From the NCBI GenBank assembly GCA_002049455.2, contig KV919143.1:1-64000 (forward strand): a DNA stretch of 64,000 nt. The letters run 5' to 3'. Below, one piece after another: positions 10,940 to 22,500 of this stretch (position 1 is its first letter; each line of letters starts with the position of its first letter). The translations under genes and the position numbers were made by a program. The stretch comes from Porphyra umbilicalis. Taxonomy: Eukaryota > Rhodophyta > Bangiophyceae > Bangiales > Bangiaceae. The notes under the pieces were generated by a model. It saw nothing but the letters and a program-made list of their open reading frames with translations. It was not told the DNA's origin and did no database searches.

Positions 10940-12520
10940 GATGCAATGTCCATGGCGCGTTCTTGGGGACTGTCTGAGCATAGCTTCGCATGCACAGAGA
11001 CGAAAGCGTTCAAAAATACCTCTGCACGACTGGTGCGAAAAAGAGGCCAAGACGAGACACGCATGAGACGAGCGGCGGTGTTCTAGCGGCGTCTCGGCAA
11101 ACAAGACAACAAAACAGCTCTCTTAGGCTACCAAGCAACATGTGAGAAAAGACCCGTCATATGGTACATGATTAAAAGGACTAGACGTACACAGTTTTAT
11201 CAATCCTGTCCATCGTAACACAGTTTTATCAATCCTGTCCATCGTAATCTAGTAGCCTTGAAAAACAAGAAGCACCGTCGGGGGCATGCATGCGGACCCT
11301 GCAACAACATACTTGTCGATGGCACAGCACAGACAGATTAAAGCAAGAGGTAACAACCACATCTGGCGGGCAAACGCCAGGAAAAAAGACACAAAAAATA
11401 AACGCGTCGCCACAGCAAGCTCATCCGCGCTCAGCCTTGCGCCCGCTGCGCGATTCGCGTATGCGGGTGTCTCACTAGGGCTGGGCGAACGCCTCTTTTT
11501 CTCATTCGGAACAGCTTGCCTTCTGGGGGGCTGAGTGCTGGGCTCAACGGGAGCACCAAAACGTGCTTTCCCTGGTGTCTGCGTGCTCACAAGCACGCGC
11601 GTTGTCGCATGCCAAAGCCATCCAACACGAAGTGAAGTAATCAGCGCAGGGTGCTCGCCCGCAAGGCATTCACGAGCAACGTGGCGCTTCCACCGTAACA
11701 GTTGGTCAGTAAGCCATAGTTTGTAGCCGGCATGCGCACAACCCCTCAGCCTCTACACCACGTCCGCCTCCCTTGACATGTAAGTACACGAAAGAAAGAG
11801 AGTGTTATGCGGCATGCTGAAGCCGAAGAGCTATTTCCGGGCTCACAATGTTTTTGCGTCGTCTCCGCTGAAGCTGGCATCTGTTCTTCGTCTTCGCTGA
11901 AGCTCGCATCGGTGATGACATGGTCACTGACGCGGGGTATGACGACCTCTAGGGTGTTCCAAAGTACATGGCACGATCTTGGCGCCTGTCTCAGCAAACT
12001 TTTGCTTGCGGAACAACTGAAGCGTCTAAAAGGACCTGTACACGAGTAGTGCGCAACGAAGAAAAAGGCGGGATGTGCACGAAGAGAGCGGCCGGATCGC
12101 AGCACCGTGTTGACAAACACGGTGGGAAAACATCCCTCTGAAACTGTCAAGCGACATGTGACAATATAAGAGACCTGTTATACCGTAATCAAACTGGAAT
12201 TCCGTGACCACACATACCCAGTTTGATGAATCATGCACGTCCTACTTTGGTACCCATAAATCGCAAGAAGTAACATCTCGCGCATGCATGTGGACCCTGA
12301 AACAAAATGGCACGGAGCAAAACAAAGCAAGAACACACGCACAGCTCATTTGAGACCTTGCTCATGCCGATGGGACAAAAAACCAAGGTTGCTGTAGCAC
12401 CTACAAGTATCTAAAACACGTTGCCGCAAAACACCCGCAGGGTTCCTCTCAGCACCGACAGACTCAAGAAAGAGGTGGCGCCCACATCGCGCGGGCACAC
12501 GCAAAGGTCACGTCTCATGA
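10940..12520. repeat. two diverged copies of one segment, offset about 1 kb
   Basis: Segments from about 10,940-11,360 and about 11,955-12,500 match in order: catggcgcgttcttggg with catggcacgatcttggc; gaaagcgttcaaaaatacc with gaagcgtctaaaaggacc; caagcaacatgtgag with caagcgacatgtgac; catgcatgcggaccctg with catgcatgtggaccctg; and agacagattaaagcaagaggt with gacagactcaagaaagaggt (abbreviated). The copies are strongly diverged, so the duplication is old. It lies directly 3' of the RecQ stop, and the second copy abuts that gene. It may record a previous copy of the same unit's end. Confidence 0.6.
11189..11247. repeat. 29-bp direct tandem duplication
   Basis: The 29-base word beginning acacagttttatcaatcctg occurs twice head to tail without a mismatch. 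It lies inside the first diverged block described above and is absent from the second block, so it arose after the larger duplication. Confidence 0.85.
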
Positions 12521-12533
12521 AGCAACCCAGAGG

Positions 12534-14815
12534 TCAAGCAAAACCGGCTCCAATCGTCGCCGGCTCGCACATACCGCAACGACAGGACTCAACAGCAGCG
12601 TCCAAATCATCAGGTGCACCGAAAACGTCACAAAGCCGACGTTGAAGGCACCCATCAGCTTCCATGAAGTCGAGGGCTTCGTCAAGCACAGCGAGCTGCT
12701 GCGCCGCAGCCGACTTCATGGACTTAGAAAGCAGCCGCCCGGCAGCTCGCGCATCTTGGCGATCGAGCACTGCCAGGGGTTGAACCAACGGGTAGTCATC
12801 ACTATAGTCGATGTCGACAAGTTTTGCAGCAGCCAGGTCCTCCAGCGCGTCGTGAACCACCGTGGGCCCACCTGCGCCCATCTCCAGGAAGGGTGGCACC
12901 GTGCACACGTCTCGCACATCACATCGAACAGCCACATTGAGCTTGCCCGAAGCGAACGCGGCCTGAAAGCGATCCTGCCACAGCGCTAGAGCAAACCTGG
13001 ACAACGCGGGGAGCGGCTGAATGGTCCACTTTGAGCCCTTCATTGCCGAGATGCGCGCGGGTTGTCGCTTACCTGCTAGCGCCAAGCCTGTGCGGCAGAG
13101 CGCGGCTAAGACGGCATCCGTGTTGTCGTCGTCGATGCCAGCCCTGTGGAAGTCGGCCCAATGTAAAAATGAAGTTGGGCCGCGTTCGGTTGTGCGCTCT
13201 GCTACCTTGCGCATGAGGGCAGTCGTCGTCGACGTCGTCAAAACCGCCGACTCGATGCTGCGCCGGATCCCTTGGCTGTCGCTTGGATTGTAGAAGCACA
13301 AGCAGTACGCGTCTTCACCGTCACGTCCGCCGCGGCCGACTTGCTGAGCGTACTCAGCCAAGGACCTCGCCCCTGACTGAATCAGACGTACATAGAGGCC
13401 ACGTGTGAAAAACAAACAAGAGAGAAAAGAAGATACGCCAAGAAAAGCGCACGCATGTAACGAAAAAGATGGTGAGCTCGAGCTGTCCACGTCGCTGTTC
13501 AAGACCGGACATCAAGCTGGCTGCCAGTGCGAAGCACGAGAAATCCGGCTAAGATGGTTACAAGTATAGAACATGGTGACCAAAACAGGTGAGCAAAGTA
13601 CCAACAACGTACGAAATGGATGATCACGCGGACGTGGGCGCAGTCTACGCCAAGACCAAACGCAATTGTCGCGACCACGACGACTCCGCGCTGGGACAAG
13701 AACAGCTGTTCGACCTCGGAACGGTCCGTACGGCCTGCATGATAAGGGCGAAATTTGAGCGCCGCCCCTACAGCAACCAACTTCTGGTCCTTAGCTGCCT
13801 GCACCAGCTGCTTGCAAACTGTCTCGGCCTGTGCACGTGAAGGAACGTAAACGATGGTGTTCCCTTGGAGTGACCGAGCCTTGATGGCCATACGAAGAGT
13901 GCGTGCAATCCGTCATTTGGCCTCAGTGGCCGCCGAAAGTCGGTCCGCCAGTGACGCCCGGCCAAAGGTCAGGGCAGCCGGCCGCTTGATGACTTGAAGA
14001 AGCAGATTTGACCGGAGGAAGCGTCCACGCTGCACGATGGGGGCAGACATCCCCGTGCGCCTAACGACAAGCTGCTGGTCCCGACGACGCATGGTGGCCG
14101 TCAGACCCAGGCGGCGTTGAGCGCTCACCAAGGATGCCGCCATTGACATGGTGGGCCTCCAAAGGTACCAGTCGTTGTAGAGATGAGCTTCGTCGAAGCA
14201 AAGAAGAGCGATGTTGTGCTCGTTCAACAGCTTTACGAAGCTCGGGTTGTGGCACAACACCTCTGGAGAGATGAAGAGCGCGCACAGAGCCTTCTCGATG
14301 ATCATCGTGTTGCAGCGCGCCCACTCCGCCGTCGTGCTGGAAGAAGAAAGTGCCAATGCCGGCACGCCAGCCTTTGTCATCATGTCCGCGTGCTGACGGC
14401 CAAGGCCCTTCAGAGGGACCAGCATAACGCTTAAAGCCTTGCGTCGCTCATAGAGGAGGGTAGCAGCAACACCAAAGATAGTCGTCTACAGATGGAGCAG
14501 GAAAACGACGGCAATAGCGAGCAGAATCAATCTTATCAGCGCACTGACAAAAAGAAAAATAAATGCGAAGGTCGCTGCCGCACATGCCACACACGCTGAA
14601 CGGGAACCAGAACGAGTAGCACGACCTCCGCCCAAAGACGAGATGTAGCATACCTTTCCCGATGCCGTGGCAATCACAGACAGGACGTCCGCCCCATCAC
14701 GGTCCTGTTCGAGAAGTGGAATGATAGCTTCAAGCTGTCCAGCCCGAAAGTTTGCATGGCCAAACTTATGGTCGAGGGTGTCCAGAGCGGCTGCCTCGAC
14801 ATCGGATCGCTCCAT
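12534..14815 (-). CDS. RecQ-type DNA helicase, two introns, one in-frame stop
   Basis: Minus-strand exons are 14815-14654, 14485-13613 and 13376-12534, joined by GT-AG introns at codon boundaries (14653-14486 and 13612-13377). Motif 0 is FRAGQ. Walker A, ATASGKTT, is completed across intron 1, with K54. Motif Ia is MLVPLKGL. DEAH lies at 152-155 (LLCFDEAHLYNDW), motif III at LGLTAT, motif IV at TIVYVPSR, motif V at VVVATIAFGLGVD, and motif VI at YAQQVGRGGRDG across intron 2. The C terminus has a zinc-binding-like CxxxxxLCDVFGAP...CRCGMC segment, but about 220 residues after motif VI instead of next to it, as in some large RecQ branches. One TGA lies in frame at 13915-13913, between the two helicase lobes. 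No splice pair obvious to me removes it, so the gene is either recently broken or misread there. Length is about 625 codons. It follows the recombinase on the same strand. Confidence 0.85.
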
Positions 14816-15249
14816 GGCTACGCACGAGCGTGTCGCCGAGCACGTGCACGACGTTCGGAGCTGGCCGCGGCCGCACGGCGCCGCCCCTCAAGTCTCTTTA
14901 CGAAGGCCCCAGCTGACGAATTTGGCATCCGCGCGAGCCCTCTCTTTGAACGCGATAATCGCGTTACGTTATGGCGTGATTTGGTAACCACAAAACAGCG
15001 TACCGTACCAGGTCAAAATCACGTATACATGCCTACATGAATTTTCAGCGCGCATCAGAGCGCGTGACCATCTCACGACTGGAAAGTATGCACAAGGAAA
15101 TAGAGAAGGCATGATGACCATGTCGCAACCAATGTTCTACCATCACACGATGCTGTTCGAACAAGAATCATCGTACAAAGCAAAGAGAAGATCGTCACCA
15201 TTTCTTGGCAGTAGGCAATCATGCAGAACCGGGCGTTGTGACTAGCTCC
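14816..15249. other. spacer between recombinase and RecQ genes
   Basis: This is about 430 bases of near-average GC between the stop of the recombinase and the ATG of the RecQ helicase, both on the minus strand. It would contain the 3' end of one and the promoter of the other if they are separate transcripts. No motif stands out. Confidence 0.4.
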
Positions 15250-16685
15250 TCACATCTCCAAACTCCGATGCACACACTCGGGCACCTCTCCCCCATTGAC
15301 AATCACATCTGCCAGCGCCGCCGCCGGTGACGTGTACGTAAAGCGCTTTTCAAGCCGATTAGATGCTTGGACGTAGGCCCAGTACGCGGCCATGGTATGC
15401 CAACCACCGCGTTCCTTAATCTCCGTATCGGCCACACCCAGAAGACGATAAAGCTGGACACCTCCACGCTTGCAGGAATGGGTCCCCAAGAACTTGTACG
15501 AGTCCACACCAGCTTCATCAAGCGAATGGCGTAAGGACTCGACAAAGACGTTGTCCTTGAGCTTGATGTGCACCGACATCTCCCAACCCACAGACGGCAG
15601 GGCGTGAAATGGGCAGAACAAGAAGCCGTCGGCATCTCCACGCACCATCAGGTACATGGCCAAAGCCAGAACAGGATCTACGCGGGGGTCGCCCACCAAA
15701 CCAGGCCCACCTTCAAGGTAGTACCGTCGGCCTGACGTTGACGTCTTCGTTCCGTCGAGGATGTTGATGCGAAACACCAGGTTACCTCGCACGTCCTCCG
15801 TCTGCAGGACGTCTTCTCGCCTGCGTCACAAAGCGCCGTGTATACAATACGCTCCAAACAAGAACCGCATTCGGACAGATGAGCTCAAGCTGGTTAGTAT
15901 CAGTGCCGGTGAAGATCAGATCGAGACAAGCCGAGTACAAATGACCAGGCCTCGGCTCGGACAGGCGCAAAGATGGATGAGTCGCGCACTCGGCGTGAAC
16001 TCTCATCTACGTACTTGATCTTGGTCACCTCGTCAAAGCGCATAAGAAGAAAGGTGGCCGTCATCATGGCGGCAAACTGCGACAAAATCCGCGGGGAGAC
16101 GTTGTCTTGGTCGAAAATGAAGTGATCGTAGTAGGCACAGATGTGCCCGTACTCCAGCGGGTCCATTGGAAGTGTCACGCGTCCATCGCGAGCGAGTTTG
16201 ACCTTATGAGCTCGCTTCATGTCCTCGACAGCCTTGCTGTCGTTCGGGTTGCCGTTGACAAACGCCTTTCCGTCGATCTCGCCCGTCGTCCAACGACCGG
16301 TGCAACCTGGCTCAGTAAAAAACAATGTCATCTGGGCAGACACATGCTTGGAAGTCGACGTACCGAGCTCGAAGTTCTTGGTGCGGGCCTTGTAGAACGT
16401 GGTGACGTGCGCCGCAGTGGTTGCGTTCACCTTGAACGGATCAACGCCGACCTTTGCGCAATACTCGAGGTATTCCTTCCGGGTGCGCTTGTGTACTTCG
16501 GAGCTGCTTTGTGAGCGAGCCGTCTCAACAACGGCCGCTGTAGAAGCCACAGGATCATACGTGTTGGCCGAGGGTGCAAGACTTAACCACGCTACGCTCC
16601 GCGCTGCGCTCGTGCGGCCATCTTGTAAGCCGGAAAGCCGCGACGAACCGCGAGCCACGGAAGCCGCAGATGACATTCTGCTCAC
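15250..16685 (-). CDS. Crypton-like tyrosine recombinase, one intron
   Basis: Exons are 16685-16011 and 15801-15250, with a GT-AG intron (16010-15802) at a codon boundary. The predicted protein is 408 aa. The first exon carries a SAM-like core-binding region (KRTRKEYLEYCAKVGVDPF) and the first catalytic arginine, R216, in LLMRFDEVTKIKY. The second exon has a lysine in DGTKTS and the box THSCKRGGVQ (H333, K336, R337). Then come GGWHT (W359/H360) and YWAY, with Y368 or Y365 as nucleophile. The order R...K...HxxK-R...H/W...Y is that of tyrosine recombinases. Lys replaces the usual second Arg at the HxxR position, with an Arg next to it. No reverse transcriptase is nearby, which favours a Crypton-type DNA element over DIRS. 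It is followed on the same strand by RecQ. Confidence 0.82.
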
Positions 16686-18241
16686 AGCCGATGTCGACGC
16701 GCGGGCCTGCCTGCTAGATGAGAGCGTGCGTGCAGCGAGAGTGCACGCCGCAGCGAGAGGATGTGATCGCCATAATCAAGACACCTCGCACCATGACGTG
16801 GGAACGAGATTCGTGCGCGAGCTGACAAATTATCCGCATGCAGCCTCTTCGAAAATCTTGGCGAATGACCTACGAGGTTTCGCTTTGCTGTCGTATGTAT
16901 TTACGAACCTTGTGACTGGATCTTTTGTGTTGTACTCGAATATCGTTTACGTACGGAAAAACAAGCGATGTACTCTTCCCGCCTGTCTGTGGCATTGACA
17001 AACCACGTGGCTCGAGAATCGCCAGCTCCAAAGAACTTCGCAACATCAATGCGTTGGGGCCTTCTCGAGCATTGCATCACCATGTTAAAACGTCTCTTTC
17101 GTTGGATAAGAATGCGGTACCCCTGTCGTACGTCGGGTTGCACGGACGCCCTGTTGCCGGGTTGCAAGGAGGCCCTGTTGACAGCAGCGAAGCTCGAAGA
17201 AAATACCGCATCCCATGTCTGATCAGCACAAGACCAGGCACAAGCTCACAGCGCACGAAGAAAAAAATCTCCACTGACAAAGCAACAAGCACGATAGCAC
17301 ATTCTTAGTGTGAGCCAGCTCTTCAACAGCCAAGTCGCGCACGCAGATGAAAAACAGGACTACAAGTAGCAGGGATGACTTCGAGGAACAGCGTCATCAG
17401 CAAGAATCGGTTGCTTCCCCTTATTCTCTGAGCAGGGCCCCGGCACCTTGTCGCGTACAAGCTGCCAAAAGCACACTACATGATTGCGGAGGATGGGCCC
17501 GTACAGCGTATCCGCTCACAACGCGCAACACGGGTGGAGCAGTCCGCGCCGATTCGTCCGCCTTCCCGACTGCGTTGCCATCACGGGGCGCAGATACATC
17601 AAATGGAGGGGACGCCTGTGGGGCAGGATTGGTCAGCAGGGACGAGACCATGAGGTATGAGGAGAGTGCGCGACGATAGGAAAACCAAAATATGTAGAGC
17701 TCCTCGAAAGCGACTGGTCGCGAAGACGAGTCCCCGCGGCTGCTGACGACCAGGCTGTTCACGTCGTAGATAATCAATCTCCAGTACACTTCAGGGGGCC
17801 GGACAGAGAGGCACAGTGTGTGTATGTAAGCAGAGAAAAACAAAAACGACGATGAGACACGAGTTGGGGCGGCTGACTCCAAAGGTGGGCGCGTCAGGAG
17901 CTCGGATCGGCGTTCGACAAGCGTCGACTGCGGCAGCCTGGCTCACCGGGCCGACAAACCAGGGACTGGATCGGGCCACCGGATCAGCCACTCTCAGCGG
18001 GCTGTTGCTGCGCAGATCCGATTGGCCGTCGGGACGCGTTGTGCGCGACAGACAACATACGCCCAGACAAATACAATTACCTACCCGATTATGTCTGCAA
18101 TTCGGTGACGGGATGGCGTTATCCCGTACCGGATTCTCAATTTGCTTAACCGATTGGAAAGGCAATGTATTTCTCTCCCTCGATAATCACGACAGGCGTG
18201 CAATCTGACATCAGTGGGCCACAATTGCGACGCCCGTCGAC
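16686..18241. other. lower-GC region upstream of the recombinase
   Basis: The recombinase promoter should lie here. A 24-bp imperfect duplication (gttgca.ggacgccctgttg type) lies at about 17,137-17,184. A minus-strand frame at 17,882-17,421 is open, but I recognise nothing in it. No terminal inverted repeat could be matched to the far side of the RecQ gene. Confidence 0.35.
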
Positions 18242-19115
18242 ATGCGGTTTCTGACCATAACGGCTCGGACCATATGGAAGCAAAACTCGTCCTTTATTGG
18301 GGGTTTCCTTGGCCCGCAGGACGGGACCGACATCTTGCGTTGCCTCGCCAACCTCGGACGTGTCACGAGCAGTCTCTGTCGTGAGCAAGTCAGAATTCCG
18401 AGTCGTCTGATGGCTCTTCCTCCGACAGCCGCCCGCCCTCCTTTGCTGGAAGCAGATGCCGCGGCCCGTGCATCGGAAGGGCGAACTGCACAAGATGAAG
18501 CCCGCCATCCAACCCAAGACAAGCTCGTCGTGGGGATTGCTGCTGCCGTGAACCCGTTGAACCGTGCTTTTGTACCGCGTCCTCTTTCTGACAACATTGA
18601 CGGTCATTTGCGTCTCGCGCACGCTCTCGTGGCTGGTCGACGGCAGCAACAAATATCTGCGCCGGTCCGCGCGCTTTGCAACTCCATCGAGGCTCGGCTC
18701 AAGAACATCAAAGAAGCCCATTGCCGAGGCGCTGCCTCCGTGGGTTTGACGGCCCAGTTCCTTCAGTCGGCCTCGGTTCTTGCCAGTGCTTCTTTTGGGC
18801 AACCGATTCTCGAGGCGGCAAGGTCCCAGCCGATGCGGTCAAGCGCGCTGCCCGCAGGGAACTTGCCACCGTCTATGGTCACCAGTGCTAGCGGTTGTTC
18901 TTCGTGCACTTGCAGCGTTCATCCTCGTAAGCAGAGCTCATCCGCTGCCCTGCAGATCAGTGTTAAGCCAATTGCAATGGAGCGGCTTCCCCGTGACTGG
19001 GAGCTCATGATGGATGTCGTCGAGCGGTCTTGGGAAGAAGGTGTTAGTTCCACCATCGCGCTCAAAAAGCTTCAACAGGGCCAGCCTGAACGACGCGAGC
19101 TGGACAAGAAGCAGC
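18242..19115 (+). CDS. unknown ORF interrupted by the copia insertion
   Basis: This frame opens at ATG 18242 and runs without a stop for 291 codons to the exact edge of the 5' LTR. The protein is Ala/Ser/Arg-rich, with a helical tail (MERLPRDWELMMDVVERSWE, then ALKKLQQGQ). The flank beyond the 3' LTR (24082 to about 24240) is again open in the matching frame and basic (AIAKAASRAG, RVERVKRAGRG), so the insertion probably split a real gene or an older element's gene. I do not recognise a domain. It is divergent from the recombinase at 16.7 kb and may or may not belong to the same unit. Confidence 0.45.
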
Positions 19116-19534
19116 TGTTGGACTGTGATGCTCGTCGCCGGCTCAACTGGCGGTTCGCGGATGGATGATGGTCGGTGACCCTTATGGTACCCCACATGGT
19201 ACATTTGCAAGACGTGGTCAAGTTGCACACATTCGTGTTGGGTGATCTTGGGGCGTTACTTTTGGCATGTTTTGGATTTGATCTTCGCTTTGCTCTAGTG
19301 GCTTTTGATTTGGTGAGTGATTCGATTTGGTGCGAGGGCGTGGGCGTCGGTGTGGGCGCGAGAGGGGGGAGCACTTGGGCCGGTGGGGACTATTTGAGAG
19401 GTGCTCTCGGTTGGGAGAGGCGGGCGAACCTTGAGACAACCAACAAAGCACGTTCGCACACACACACACAAGCTCAAGCCACTCAACCACTTCACCGTGG
19501 TCCCCCAACCCCTATCCCCACTGCGTTTTCAACA
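19116..19534 (+). repeat. 5' LTR of the copia element
   Basis: It begins TGTTGGACTG and ends TTTTCAACA. It holds a (CA)n run near its 3' part. It should carry the element's promoter, although I see no clear TATA box. It matches the 3' LTR over its full length by eye. Confidence 0.96.
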
Positions 19535-19548
19535 GGTTATGGGCCCAG
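19535..19548 (+). other. primer binding site matching internal initiator-Met tRNA
   Basis: Directly after the 5' LTR stands ggttatgggcccag. This is complementary to the anticodon-arm region of eukaryotic initiator methionine tRNA (CUGGGCCCAUAACC), not to a tRNA 3' end. Drosophila copia is known to prime from such a half-tRNA, so the same mode is inferred here. Confidence 0.75.
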
Positions 19549-22500
19549 AGCCGGGGCTGTGACAAGAGCAAGGTGTGCCAGCTGGTGTCGCGGCGGTCGC
19601 GGCAAGTGCGAAGAGGACAAGGTCAAGGTGGTTCAAGGACGTGACGGTCAAGGCGCACGGCTCGGCAAAATCGGGCGCTACGACAACAAGACATCATGGA
19701 CGGAGGCGCTGCCGGCATGGGCGGCATCAAGATCGACAAGTTGACGGAGACGAACTTCCACGAGTGGCGTCAGCGCATTAAGATGGTCCTTGCGCTGCGC
19801 GACCTGGACGATATGCTTGACGAAGACGGCAAGCCGACGGACGCGGAGACCCGCGAGTTGGCGGTGTGGAAGCGTCGAGACACGAAGGCGAGCGCCATCA
19901 TCGGGCTCACCCTTGGGTCTGAGCAGCTCGAGCACGTGTCGGGCTGCAAGACGACGCCGGAAATGTGGTCGACGCTGCAAGGTGTCTTCCAGCGCAAGAG
20001 TTTGATGAACAAGATGAAGGCGCGACGCGAGTTCTACACCGTCGAAATGACCGTCGGCGAGGGCATGCTGGGCTACATCAACCGCGTGCGCAACCTCGGC
20101 GAGAACCTCAAGGCCATGGGCGGCGAGGTGACGGAGATGGACGTTGCCATGAGCGTCCTCAACGGGCTGACGTCAAAGTACGAGAACCTGCTGGTGGCTC
20201 TCGACGCCAAGGGCGAGGACGAGCTGAGCCTCGACCTTGTCAAGAGCCGCTTGCTTCAGGAGGAGCGGCGGCAGGCGGACAAGTCACCGGCGACGAAGCG
20301 CATTGGGGACATGGCACTCGTCGGCGCCAACTATCGAGGTCAAGGCCGCCGTGGTGACCTCTCCAAGATCGAGTGCTACTACTGCCATGCGTTTGGGCGC
20401 ATCTCTCGCGATTGCCCAGAGCTCAAGGCCAAGAAGCAGAGACAGGACAAGGTGGCCGCGATTGCGGCTGACGATGGTAGCGACAGCGACGACGCCATCT
20501 GTCTGGTGGGCAATGCAGCTGACACCGATGACATCTCCAAGTCGTGGCTTGTCGACTCTGCGGCGTCTGCACACATGTGCTGGATGCGTGGGTGCTTTGA
20601 CGACTACCATACGACCACGGGACGGAGCGTCACGATGGGTGACAAGGGGTCCGTAGCCACGGCGGGCGTCGGAACCGTCGTGCTCAATGTCATCGTCCAC
20701 GGCAAGACGCGCAAGATCAAGTTGGAGAAGGTACTCCATGTTCCTACAATGGGCTTCAACCTCATGTCGGTCGGCATGATGGAGGAGCGTGGGGCGGAAG
20801 TGTCATTCAAGGGCGGTAAGACGATCATCAAGATGAACGAGAAGACTGCTGCGTGCGGCACTCGTAAGAACGGGCTCTACCACCTGGACATGGCCCCACT
20901 GTTGGATATTGCTGCGGTGGCCTCTCTTCAGCTCTGGCATGAGCGCCTTGGGCACGGCAACGTGGCTGGCGTTAAGCGGATGATCAAGAACAAGGACATC
21001 AATGGACTCAAGTGCTCTTCCATGGCGGTCAAGGACGTCTGCGAGCCGTGCGTGTATGGAAAGGCGGCTATGACGCCTATGCCTAGTGCAGGAGGAGGTC
21101 GAGTGACCAAGCGCCTGCAGCTCGTGCACTCGGACCTGGGGGGCCAATGTCGGAGCCGTCGCGTGGCGGTGCGCTCTACTTCGGCACCTTCACCGACGAC
21201 TTCTCCCGTTGGACCGACGTGGTCTTCCTGCAAAAGAAGAGCGATCTGCTCTCTGAGTACAAGAAGTGGCTGACTAAGGCCCAGCTGCACACGGGAACCA
21301 AAATCAAGATCCTGCGATCCGACAATGGCGGCGAGTACGTGTCGAACGCATTCAAGGCTCTTCACGATGAGAACGGCACGACGCACCAGACCACGGTGCC
21401 CGACACGCCGCAGCAGAACGGAGTTGCTGAGCGGCTCAACCGAGTTCTCGTGGAGATGGCTCGCACCATGATGCGACACAAGGACGTCGATCAGGATCTT
21501 TGGGCGGATGCCATCAAGACGGCGGTGTACATCAAGAACCGCGTCACGAGCAGGGCGCTTCCTGTTGGCAAGACGCCTTTTGAGCTGTGGACCGGGAATA
21601 AGCCCGACGTAAGCCACATGCGGGTGTTTGGGTCGACATGCTGGGTCGTGCTGCACAAGAGTCACATCGACGGCAAGTTTGGCGACAAGGCGGCGAAGGG
21701 CGTCTTCTTAGGCTATCCCGACGGCAGCAAGGCGTACAAGGTCATCCTCGACGACGGCAAGGTCGTCAAGGCACGAAGCGTCGTGTTCGCCGAGACGAAC
21801 GTAAGCGAGGTCGCAGAAGTTGCGGAGGAGCTTCCCGAAGACGAAGTTGTCGAAGTCGAGACGGGCTTGCGTTCTGCAAGCGACGGCGAAGACGTAGATG
21901 CTGACAATGACGACAAGGACGACAAGAAAGACGATGGATCTGACAAGTCCGCGGACGACAATCAAGGTAGTGGCGGCTCTCAAGACACGCTGCGTCGGAG
22001 CGGCAGATCGCGGCGACCACCTGTCGAGTACTGGCGACCGGTGAGCCTGGTTGCTCACGAGGCGCCCACGACGTACGTGCAAGCCGTTCAAGGGCAAGAA
22101 TCGGCTAAGTGGAAGATTGCTATGGACGAGGAGATGGAGGCCATCCGCAAGAACAAGACTTGGCGCTTGACGGATCGCCCAACCAGTCGACGCGTGCTGA
22201 AGGGCAAGTGGGTTTACAAGGTCAAGAACGAGGTTGACAAGGTCGGGAACAACACGACGCGGCACAAGGCGCGCCTGTGCTTCATGGGGAACCGGCAGAT
22301 CAAGGGGCTCGACTTCAACGAGACGTTCGCGCCGGTGGCCAAGTTTACCACCATTCGATGCATCCTGGCGATGACGGCGGCGAACGGGTGGGAGCTACAT
22401 CAGATGGACGTCAAGACGGCATTCCTCAACGGCGACCTTGACGAGGAGGTCTACATGGAGCAACCAGACGGCTATGTCGATCCGACGTATCCTGACAAGG

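Larger units (their letters stand above)
10133..12533. other. lower-GC stretch downstream of the RecQ gene, with old duplications
   Basis: At about 10,130 the DNA drops abruptly from extreme GC to near-average composition. No gene is recognised. The stretch holds two related blocks about 1 kb apart (see the repeat entries) and a 29-bp direct duplication. Short open frames are present on both strands but lack family features. Confidence 0.45.

Noticed and set aside
15250-16685. DIRS-type retroelement as source of the tyrosine recombinase
   Set aside because: No reverse transcriptase or RNase H is found next to it. The copia element at 19.1 kb is a separate later insertion with its own LTRs.
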